From: Lachnospiraceae bacterium
GTDB lineage: Bacteria > Bacillota_A > Clostridia > Lachnospirales > Lachnospiraceae
Assembly (NCBI GenBank): GCA_017614185.1
Contig: JAGACI010000152.1
Location: forward strand, 1-10,032
Length of the DNA stretch: 10,032 bases
Reading direction: 5' to 3'
The position numbers and the translations under genes are program-made. The notes under the pieces were generated by a model. That model made no database searches and was not told the origin of the DNA. It was given only the letters and a program-made list of their open reading frames with translations. Of this stretch, positions 1 through 5,230 are shown piece after piece. Position 1 is the first letter of the stretch; every line of letters starts with the position of its first letter.

Positions 1-765
1 AACAAGCAGAAATGCGCCTGAAATCCTCGAATAAAGCACGCTCTCCTCAAACCATCTGATTGGAGGATAGTAAGTTCCCGCAACCTTTACAGTCTGTGAA
101 AAATCATTGAGAATATCAGGTATTGCTCCGCTTCTGATAAGACTCTCAATAAGGAATCTTGAAAGGATACAGGCAATGATGAAGATAAAAATCAGTATGC
201 TCTGTACGGCCTTCCAATACTTAAAACCGGATCCGATTCTTGCAAATAAAAGGCCGAGAAAGCTTGCCAGAAGCATGGGGATTATAGGCAAAACAAATGA
301 AAGAACAATCCACAAAACATAGGCGAAAACCCCGGGCTTAGCCGTAATACCGTATCCTATAAGCATAGAGATTGAAATCACCATGTACCACGGAAGGCTC
401 TTTATATACATGTACAAAAACTTGTTGCCGGCAATCGTTTTTTCAGAGAAAGGCAAAGCCATAAGCATATCGTATTCCTTAAAGCCGAAAAGATAGCTGT
501 TTGCCTTAATCATTGTAAAGAAGAAGGCCATTGCGGAAACCGAGATTGCCGCCGTCGCAGGCAGCGCATCCGTCATTCCAAGGCTTGAATAGCCTATTCC
601 CATAAGGACACCGTAGGCAAGAACCAGAAGGTAAAGAAAACCTTTGCCGATCATGTCTCCGATGGCCTTGCTTCTCTTCTTTTTGTCCTGAGAAGTCCTT
701 ATTATATTTATCCCACTTGTAGACCGAAGAAGAGTTTTTAGAAGTATTATTCCGTTACTTTTCAT
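1..765 (-). CDS. ABC transporter permease, ABC-2-like, 3' part missing
   Basis: The frame is open from an ATG at 765 down to the window edge, giving the first 255 residues of a membrane protein that continues past base 1. A GGAGGA ribosome site sits 4 nt before the ATG. The start codon overlaps the stop of the ATPase gene as ATGA (765-762), so the two are probably translationally coupled and form one transporter. After a basic N-terminus (KKKRSK near residues 28-33), hydrophobic stretches are visible at about 42-60, 66-84, 125-141, 146-176 and 187-206, as expected for a polytopic permease. The segment FKEYDMLMALPFSEKTIAGNK (residues 95-115) resembles the cytoplasmic loop seen in many Firmicute ABC-2/exporter permeases. 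The substrate cannot be read from the sequence. The role as membrane partner of the adjacent ATPase rests on context plus topology; the exact subfamily is uncertain. Confidence 0.8.
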   Translation of the reverse strand, partial: MKSNGIILLKTLLRSTSGINIIRTSQDKKKRSKAIGDMIGKGFLYLLVLAYGVLMGIGYSSLGMTDALPATAAISVSAMAFFFTMIKANSYLFGFKEYDMLMALPFSEKTIAGNKFLYMYIKSLPWYMVISISMLIGYGITAKPGVFAYVLWIVLSFVLPIIPMLLASFLGLLFARIGSGFKYWKAVQSILIFIFIIACILSRFLIESLIRSGAIPDILNDFSQTVKVAGTYYPPIRWFEESVLYSRISGAFLLV

Positions 766-1472
766 GTCTCCTCCATGAATACCTCTTCAAGTGATTTGTC
801 AGAAGTAATCTCTTCCATTGTTCCGATAGTAATAATCTTACCCGCCTTGATGATAGCCACCTTGTTACAGAGTTTCTCCGCAACCTCAAGAATGTGTGTC
901 GAGAAAAATACTGCACACCCTCTCTTACACATCTCGTGCATTATCTCCTTTAAAACAAAGGTCGCCTTGGGATCCAAACCTACAAATGGCTCATCCATTA
1001 CCATAAGCTTAGGCTCGTGAATCAAAGCCGAGATGATTGCGACCTTTTGCTTCATACCGTGTGAATAGGATGAGATGGAGTCTCCGAGAGCATCGGTAAT
1101 CTCAAGTCTGTCAGCATACTCCTTAATTCTCTTTTCTCTGGTTGCGGCATCGATGCCAAAGACATCCGCAACGAAATTAAGGTACTGAATGCCTGTAAGG
1201 TTCTCATAAAGATCCGGGTTATCGGGAATGTAAGCCGTAATCTTTTTACACTCCATGGGTTCTTTTTTGACAGAATGGCCATCGATAAAGATGTCACCCT
1301 CGGTAAAATCAAGGACACCCACAACCGCTCTTATGGTAGTACTCTTACCGGCTCCGTTATGTCCGATGAATCCATAGATATCACCGCTTTCAACCTCGAG
1401 TGATACGTTGTCGGCCGCCTTCTTGTCGCCGCCGTATACCTTTGTGTAATTCTGAATTTTAAGTACGCTCAT
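762..1472 (-). CDS. ABC transporter ATP-binding protein
   Basis: This is a 236-residue nucleotide-binding subunit that would power the permease encoded immediately downstream. Visible motifs are Walker A GHNGAGKST (37-45), signature region SYSHGMKQK (135-143, a degenerate LSGGQ), Walker B LMVMDEP (156-162), D-loop GLDP (165-168) and switch histidine in STH (H193). Where most ABC ATPases carry the Q-loop glutamine, this one reads YIPDNPDLYE (81-90). A similar IPE/DxPxLYE sequence occurs, from memory, in EcsA-like and related ABC-2 exporter ATPases, so this is probably a subfamily trait rather than a defect. The start at 1472 follows an AGAGGT ribosome site, and only 10 nt separate it from the upstream YhfC-like gene. 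The stop overlaps the permease ATG. ABC-type ATPase is certain; direction of transport (export likely) and substrate are inferred or unknown. Confidence 0.95.
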   Translation of the reverse strand: MSVLKIQNYTKVYGGDKKAADNVSLEVESGDIYGFIGHNGAGKSTTIRAVVGVLDFTEGDIFIDGHSVKKEPMECKKITAYIPDNPDLYENLTGIQYLNFVADVFGIDAATREKRIKEYADRLEITDALGDSISSYSHGMKQKVAIISALIHEPKLMVMDEPFVGLDPKATFVLKEIMHEMCKRGCAVFFSTHILEVAEKLCNKVAIIKAGKIITIGTMEEITSDKSLEEVFMEET

Positions 1473-1482
1473 TTTCTACCTC

Positions 1483-2277
1483 TTAAGCAACTGCTTCTTC
1501 ATTTCTGCTTTTATATGCCTTGTATGTGTAAACAGCAAAAGCTGCCACAACGACAAACAATATACACTCTAAAGCAATCGCGCCTAAATACTTGGAAATG
1601 ATAACTGTTCCTGCATCAACAAGGGCGTGAATTGCAATCGCGATGATAAATAAAGAAATCTTCTTATCCTTAACTGCCCTGTAAACCATGTATGAAAGAC
1701 ATACATGCAAAGCAATAGCGCTGATTCTCTCAATTCCGCCAAGCAAAAACATGTAAGGCTTTGCTTCTATAAGAGCGTTTAACGTTGCAAGTGTCGTTGC
1801 CTTGTTTGTTTCATCAAGGGCTGCAAGCGATGCCTCCATTGCCCCGGAATTGATAAGGAATGAAGTAATGATATTCGATATCGATGCAAGACCTACAATG
1901 ATGATTGACTCAACACCGCCGTGTCCGATTCCGTACATAATGGAGTTTTGCTTGTTAAGATTTCCCTTATCAAGGAATTTCATGGCAAGGTATCTTCCTG
2001 TCTCCTCAAAAACTCCTGCTGCGATTCCGCCATAGATTCCATAGACCCAAACGTTTCCTGTAAGGCTCTCTCCAAAGATGTCAATCATGACTCTGTGGAA
2101 AATGCTCTCTATAATAAGAGCAAACAGGACAAATGTGCACATACCTATAAGTGTCCAAACAAGCTGTGCCTTTGTCTTCTTTCTGAAAATTATAAGCATC
2201 GCTACCGGCAAACCGACCGATATCAATACCTGAATTGCCATGCATATGATGGAAGCTGTTGAAACTGTTCCTGACAT
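1483..2277 (-). CDS. YhfC-family putative glutamic-type intramembrane protease
   Basis: The 264-residue protein is almost entirely hydrophobic, with roughly seven to eight membrane segments. It carries the motif set of the YhfC group, which is related to CAAX-type/glutamic intramembrane proteases: EETGR (91-95), GIGHGGVES (116-124, with H119 and E123), H191 in the next conserved segment and HALVD (217-221) near the C-terminus. The paired Glu and the histidines would form the catalytic centre within the membrane. The substrate is unknown; YhfC itself is poorly characterised. The start at 2277 is supported by an AGAGAGG ribosome site 7 nt upstream. It is the first gene of a unit with the ABC ATPase and permease (10-nt gap), so it may process or protect against the molecule the transporter handles. 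That link is inference. Family assignment is confident; protease activity is not demonstrated. Confidence 0.85.
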   Translation of the reverse strand: MSGTVSTASIICMAIQVLISVGLPVAMLIIFRKKTKAQLVWTLIGMCTFVLFALIIESIFHRVMIDIFGESLTGNVWVYGIYGGIAAGVFEETGRYLAMKFLDKGNLNKQNSIMYGIGHGGVESIIIVGLASISNIITSFLINSGAMEASLAALDETNKATTLATLNALIEAKPYMFLLGGIERISAIALHVCLSYMVYRAVKDKKISLFIIAIAIHALVDAGTVIISKYLGAIALECILFVVVAAFAVYTYKAYKSRNEEAVA

Positions 2278-2332
2278 TTTAAATCCTCTCTTTCCAATAA
2301 GAATTATTTGTTTTTTGTCTTTTGACTCCTAC

Positions 2333-2363
2333 AAAATAGACCTTCCACAAAGTGGAAGGTCAA
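2333..2363 (-). promoter_or_regulatory. Promoter with MerR-type palindromic operator for the YhfC/ABC unit
   Basis: On the minus strand TTGACC (2363-2358) and TATTTT (2338-2333) are separated by exactly 19 bp. The spacer is filled by a perfect inverted repeat, GACCTTCCAC-AAA-GTGGAAGGTC on the plus strand (2339-2361), overlapping the -35 box. Over-long 19-20 bp spacers with a dyad inside are the hallmark of promoters activated by MerR-family regulators (CueR, BmrR, SoxR type), and ACCTTCC/GGAAGGT arms resemble operators of that family. Transcription would start near 2326, leaving about a 50-nt leader before the YhfC gene. The alternative is a Rho-independent terminator for the gene ending at 2382, but the run after the hairpin on the minus strand is only TATTTTG, a poor U-tract. 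No MerR-type gene is visible in the window. Confidence 0.72.
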
Positions 2364-2381
2364 GTGTTTTTGTAAAAAAAG

Positions 2382-2774
2382 TTAAAATTTTATTGTTCTT
2401 GGAGCAGCACTAAATGAACTGATGGTTGCCTCAGCATCTTCAAAGTAAAGAACTTCTGTATTGTCGTCGTTCTCATTGTACATACCGCGAAGATGAGGAT
2501 ACTCGTCAAGCATGTGTTTCTTGGCTTCAACTCTCTCATCGGGAATAAGCTTTCCTGTTACTCTGATCCACTCTCCATCCTTGAAAGCAGAAATCTCTGC
2601 CTTGGGATTGGCGTGAAGCTGATGTGATACAGGTTTAACCTTTCCTGTCTGAATGTAAAGCTTGCCGTCAAAGATTGCAACAGTTCCGAAAGGTCTTACT
2701 CTGGGCTGATCGCCTTCAACGGTTGCCAGATAGTAAGTACCGCACGCTTTCAAAAAGTCATATACTTCCTGCAT
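2382..2774 (-). CDS. Pyridoxamine 5'-phosphate oxidase-like FMN-binding protein
   Basis: This small protein of 130 residues has the split-barrel fold sequence pattern of the pyridoxamine-5'-phosphate-oxidase-like superfamily. An N-terminal helix is followed by CGTYYLATVEGDQPRVRPFG (11-30), the strand region FDGKLYIQTGKVKPVSHQL (35-53), and NPKAEISAFKDGEWIRVTGK (56-75). Members bind FMN or related flavins as dimers, and many act as small reductases of unknown substrate rather than in vitamin B6 synthesis; the full-length PdxH family is longer. The frame is open further upstream to 2825, but the start chosen at 2774 has a strong GGAGGG site 6 nt before it and removes a 17-residue extension that matches nothing expected. 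The gene lies 66 nt downstream of the EFR1-type gene in the same direction, so both may be flavin-linked redox functions on one transcript. The substrate is unknown. Confidence 0.85.
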   Translation of the reverse strand: MQEVYDFLKACGTYYLATVEGDQPRVRPFGTVAIFDGKLYIQTGKVKPVSHQLHANPKAEISAFKDGEWIRVTGKLIPDERVEAKKHMLDEYPHLRGMYNENDDNTEVLYFEDAEATISSFSAAPRTIKF

Positions 2775-2821
2775 GGTAAACCCTCCTATATTGAAAATTA
2801 ACTCATATGTAAAGTTTACCA
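2774..2821 (-). promoter_or_regulatory. Possible start-site-masking stem in the leader of the flavoprotein gene
   Basis: On the minus strand UGGUAAAC (2821-2814) can pair with GUUUACCA (2781-2774) across a 32-nt AT-rich loop. The distal arm begins inside the GGAGGG ribosome site (2786-2781) and ends on the first base of the ATG, so pairing would partly hide the start. An 8-bp AT-rich stem with a long loop is weak and could be chance. Confidence 0.25.
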
Positions 2822-2840
2822 CCAAAGAATGGAGATTGCA

Positions 2841-3596
2841 CTATCTGTAATTACTTAATTTGTGCTGCTCCACCACTTCTTTGCCAAGAAGAGTTATGGC
2901 TTTATTGGGACAGTTTGCAATACATCTGTAGCACATGGTGCACTTATCTCCTGCTACTGCCTTGCCTTCTTTTAACTCTATGTTACCCATGGGACAGTCT
3001 GATACGCATATTCCGCATCCCACACAGGTGTTATTTATTTTTAACTTATCCGAATAACCCTTTGTTTTACCATAAAACCAGAGTCTCTGTCCGATAAGTC
3101 CCATTACATGAGCTATGAATGAAAGACCTTCGTGAGGATACTCCCCGGTCTTCATTCTTTCGGCTACTCTTTCAATCTTTCTGTCTGCCCGGTCAATGAT
3201 TCTTGCGTTCTTCTCATATGGATTCTTAAGAAGAGGGCTGTCGCAGACAGAATCAGGCATCCTGATATGAAGCCCGCCGACAACATTGGCTCCCATTTTC
3301 TTAAGAACTCTTGCGCCGCATCCTGATCCGTCTCCGCTGAAAGCTCCCATTGTTGATACAACGAAGACCTTCTTCCCTCTCCAGATATCATTGCTTTGAA
3401 TGAAATCCTTAACCATATAAGGGATGTTTGAAAACTGGATGGGATATCCAAGGATTATCTCTTCATTCTCTTTAATAAGACCCACCGCATTCTCGCTCTC
3501 AATCGGGCAGCATACGGCTTTTTCATCTAGTGCTTTCGCAAGTTTTTCAATACAGTACTTTGTGTTTCCTGTCCCGCTTAAATAAATTCCTAACAT
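2841..3596 (-). CDS. EFR1-family flavodoxin/ferredoxin protein
   Basis: The 251-residue protein fuses a flavodoxin-like domain to a bacterial two-cluster ferredoxin domain. The N-terminus has SGTGNTK (7-13), the FMN phosphate-binding loop, followed by ILGYPIQFSNIP (48-59) and VVSTMGAFSGDGSG (79-92). The C-terminal part carries two complete 4Fe-4S motifs: C191, C194, C197, C201P and C219, C222, C225, C229P. This matches the EFR1 type common in anaerobic Firmicutes, thought to shuttle electrons between flavin and iron-sulfur centres; its physiological partner is generally unknown. The protein is expected to be cytoplasmic. The ATG at 3596 has an AGAGGAG site 6 nt upstream. It lies 82 nt downstream of the racemase-like gene and 66 nt upstream of the FMN-binding protein gene. 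All cysteine ligands are present, so it should be functional. Confidence 0.92.
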   Translation of the reverse strand: MLGIYLSGTGNTKYCIEKLAKALDEKAVCCPIESENAVGLIKENEEIILGYPIQFSNIPYMVKDFIQSNDIWRGKKVFVVSTMGAFSGDGSGCGARVLKKMGANVVGGLHIRMPDSVCDSPLLKNPYEKNARIIDRADRKIERVAERMKTGEYPHEGLSFIAHVMGLIGQRLWFYGKTKGYSDKLKINNTCVGCGICVSDCPMGNIELKEGKAVAGDKCTMCYRCIANCPNKAITLLGKEVVEQHKLSNYR

Positions 3597-3678
3597 GTTT
3601 TACTCCTCTTTTTTAATTTGCTAAGAGTAATCTATCAGTCATGTATTAAAGAATCGTTTAGCGAGTATTAAAAAAAGA

Positions 3679-4377
3679 TTAATTTTTATCCATTGCAAGC
3701 TCTATGAGCTTCTTAATATGTATTTCAACCGTATCAAGGCATGTCACGGGGCAGTTGTCCTTATTAAGAATAAGAGGGAGTTCTGTACATCCGAGGATAA
3801 CAGCTTCGATTCCGTATTCACCCTTCATGCGGTTAATGATATCAACAAACTCTTTTAATGTGCTTTCCTTAACGATTCCGAGTTCAAGTTCTTCAATAAG
3901 TCTCTTTGCGATAAGTTCCCTGTCCTTCTTCTCAGGAACATATACCTCTACGCCCGCATTTATGAGATCTTTTTTCATGTAATCTTTTTCCATTGTAAAG
4001 ATGGTCCCAAGAAGTCCCACCTTCCTGATTCCCTTTGAAACCACCTCTTCACAGACAGTTTTTGGAATACTTACCATCTCGACACCGGCTTTGTTTACAA
4101 CCTCATCATATACAATATGCATGGTTCCGGCGGTGAGTGAGATAACCTCAGCCCCTGAATTCTTTAAGTTTGAAGCCTTTTCTGCCAGGTAATCTGCAAG
4201 CTTGTCGTACTGCGCATTGCATACATAGTCCCATGCTCTTCTGAAATTGACACTTTCAATCGCAATGTCAGGCATTGCATTGCTTCCGGTCATTTCATCA
4301 ATCCGCAAGTTTAATTCCCTGTAATACATCAAGGTGGATTCAGGTCCCGTTCCACCTACCAGACCAATCTTTTTCAT
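3679..4377 (-). CDS. Aspartate/glutamate racemase-family protein with altered first catalytic site
   Basis: This 232-residue protein has the family's paired-domain pattern: N-terminal MKKIGLVGGTGPESTLMYY (1-19), GAEVISLTAGTMHIVYDEV (75-93) and VILGCTELPLIL (193-204). These PLP-independent enzymes interconvert L- and D-aspartate or glutamate using two opposed active-site residues, usually both Cys. Here the second, C197 in GCTE, is intact. The first site, normally CNT (or TNT in the YgeA-type enzyme), reads T82-A83-G84-T85, so neither Cys nor Asn is present. It may be a racemase using a different residue, a one-directional or lyase-like relative, or a catalytically changed member. Length is normal and the frame is clean. 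The ATG at 4377 has a GGGAG site about 11 nt upstream. It is first of the minus-strand genes and diverges from the trp operon. Family membership is secure; substrate and activity are not. Confidence 0.85.
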   Translation of the reverse strand: MKKIGLVGGTGPESTLMYYRELNLRIDEMTGSNAMPDIAIESVNFRRAWDYVCNAQYDKLADYLAEKASNLKNSGAEVISLTAGTMHIVYDEVVNKAGVEMVSIPKTVCEEVVSKGIRKVGLLGTIFTMEKDYMKKDLINAGVEVYVPEKKDRELIAKRLIEELELGIVKESTLKEFVDIINRMKGEYGIEAVILGCTELPLILNKDNCPVTCLDTVEIHIKKLIELAMDKN

Positions 4378-4550
4378 CTGTTTATACTCTCCCTATTATT
4401 ATTGAACTGCTAAATCTTTTGAACCGCCCAGAGGATGCGGTATATGTATCCGTTTCTCTGTTATGTCTTATTTTATCTGATATTCATTGAATCACACAAT
4501 ACAAAATTTGCCTGCGATTGCACCAATTACTCCCTGATTTACACTGTTTT
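4378..4550. other. Non-coding stretch upstream of the racemase-like gene
   Basis: No credible gene is seen here. The stretch must hold the promoter for the minus-strand racemase-like gene. Minus-strand TAAAAT or GATAAA near 4470-4475 with a poor -35 (TTGTGT, about 4494-4499) is the best candidate by eye, but it is too weak to annotate as a promoter. Confidence 0.3.
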
Positions 4551-4817
4551 GTGACCCAAACTGCTGATTTGCATGGTTTTAGGTACTCATTTTAGGCCTT
4601 TGGCCCCCTTGAAATTCCAGAATGTGTACCTAAAACTGGGGTTTGAGGCTGTTTAGGTCACACTTTTTTGATTTCTGAGCTCCACCCGGCGGTAAAATGT
4701 GTACCTAAAACTGAAGTTTAGGGCTGTTTAGGTCACTTTTTTTGATTTCCGAGTTCCACACAGCAGTAAAATGTGTACCTAAAACCAGGGTTTAATGCAC
4801 TTTTAGGTCACTTTTTT
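4551..4817. repeat. Array of hairpin repeats: one inverted and three direct copies
   Basis: Three direct copies begin at 4621, 4696 and 4770 (periods 75 and 74 bp), the last one truncated. Copies one and two are roughly 85 % identical by eye. Each starts AATGTGTACCTAAAAC and continues to GTTTAGGTCAC or a close variant followed by six or seven T. The two ends are complementary (ACCTAAA with TTTAGGT, flanked by GTGT with ACAC in copy one), so every copy can fold into a hairpin trailed by a T-run, terminator-like on the plus strand. A fourth, diverged copy lies in inverse orientation at 4551-4594 (GTGACCCAAAC...GTTTTAGGTAC). The array therefore begins GTGACC and ends GGTCAC, giving it rough inverted ends and the look of a small non-autonomous element or REP-like family. 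No open frame is involved. The function is not known. Confidence 0.85.
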
Positions 4818-4873
4818 CATTTCAAAGAGAAGACTCTCAAACGAGATAAAGACAAGAAAAGCCGAAAAAAATA

Positions 4874-4903
4874 TTGACAGGCATAAGAAACCCATGATAT
4901 AAG
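4874..4903 (+). promoter_or_regulatory. Promoter of the trp operon (housekeeping sigma type)
   Basis: A perfect -35 TTGACA (4874-4879) and TATAAG (4898-4903, 5 of 6 to consensus) are separated by 18 bp in AT-rich sequence. Transcription would begin near 4910, about 20 nt before the first helix of the T-box leader, which is the expected geometry. Confidence 0.75.
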
Positions 4904-4932
4904 TGTAATAGTTTAATATGATAAACCGTTGA

Positions 4933-5190
4933 AGCGGAGATAACGGCAATGATGCCTTTACAGAGAGTCCGGGGTGCTGAGATCCGGGTGAGAAACAAGT
5001 TGTCAAATGGACCGCTGAGGGCGCAGTCAAATGTGCTTGCACAAAGTATTCTGCGACGTTGGGCATACGTTAGTTGCCGGAGATATGATAGTATCTTGCT
5101 AAGTGTACGGTAACCCGTAAATTCAAGGTGGCACCGCGGATAGATTAATTATTCGTCCTTGACAGATTTATTTCTGTCGAGGACTTTTTT
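4933..5190 (+). ncRNA. Tryptophan T-box riboswitch
   Basis: This is the leader RNA that senses uncharged tRNA-Trp and controls the trp operon. The T-box sequence AAGGTGGCACCGCGG is at 5125-5139. Its UGGC bulge (5129-5132) is complementary to the GCCA 3' end of tRNA-Trp with discriminator G. Stem I is closed by AGCGG (4933-4937) with CCGCT (5012-5016) and contains the AGAGAG/GUGCUGAGA-type distal elements (4962-4980). The specifier UGG (Trp codon) is at 5008-5010, just before the closing strand, where it belongs. A stem II (CGCAG 5022-5026 with CTGCG 5051-5055, inner TGTG/CACA) and a stem III (GTTGCC 5073-5078 with GGTAAC 5109-5114) can also be drawn. The segment GTCCTT (5155-5160) can pair with AAGG of the T-box (antiterminator) or join the terminator. 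Pairings were made by eye. Confidence 0.95.
5155..5190 (+). terminator. T-box regulated intrinsic terminator
   Basis: GTCCTTGACAG (5155-5165) and CTGTCGAGGAC (5174-5184) form an 11-bp stem with one T-G wobble and an 8-nt loop, followed directly by six T (5185-5190). It is the attenuator of the trp leader, and its 5' arm overlaps the antiterminator's 3' strand, making the two folds mutually exclusive. Confidence 0.95.
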
Positions 5191-5230
5191 ATTGCCTCCG
5201 ACAGAGCAAAGCGCAAAAAGGAGGAAACCA

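Noticed and set aside
107..322. 71-codon plus-strand open frame at the left end
   Set aside because: It is antisense to the ABC permease, which shows convincing membrane segments and a coupled start, and it has no ribosome site of its own.
2339..2361. Perfect hairpin as an intrinsic terminator of the flavoprotein gene
   Set aside because: On the minus strand it is followed only by TATTTTG, a poor U-tract, while its position fits a 19-bp promoter spacer exactly. A secondary terminator role is not excluded.
3597..3681. A/T-rich run after the racemase-like gene as a terminator
   Set aside because: There is a T-run on the minus strand, but no stable stem precedes it; only AT pairing around GATTAA is available.
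4621..4817. Repeat array as a CRISPR
   Set aside because: The segments between the repeated hairpins are themselves repeated (74-75 bp whole-unit period), there are too few units, and no cas genes are nearby.
4803..5066. 87-codon minus-strand open frame across the trp leader
   Set aside because: It is antisense to the T-box riboswitch and trp promoter, has no convincing ribosome site and no recognisable protein; it arises from RNA-structure sequence.
5159..5164. TTGACA as a second trp promoter
   Set aside because: It is part of the terminator stem, and no -10 sequence is found 16-19 bp downstream.
5159..5230. Upstream extension of trpE
   Set aside because: The 24 extra codons run through the leader terminator, and the ATG at 5231 has a perfect AGGAGG site.
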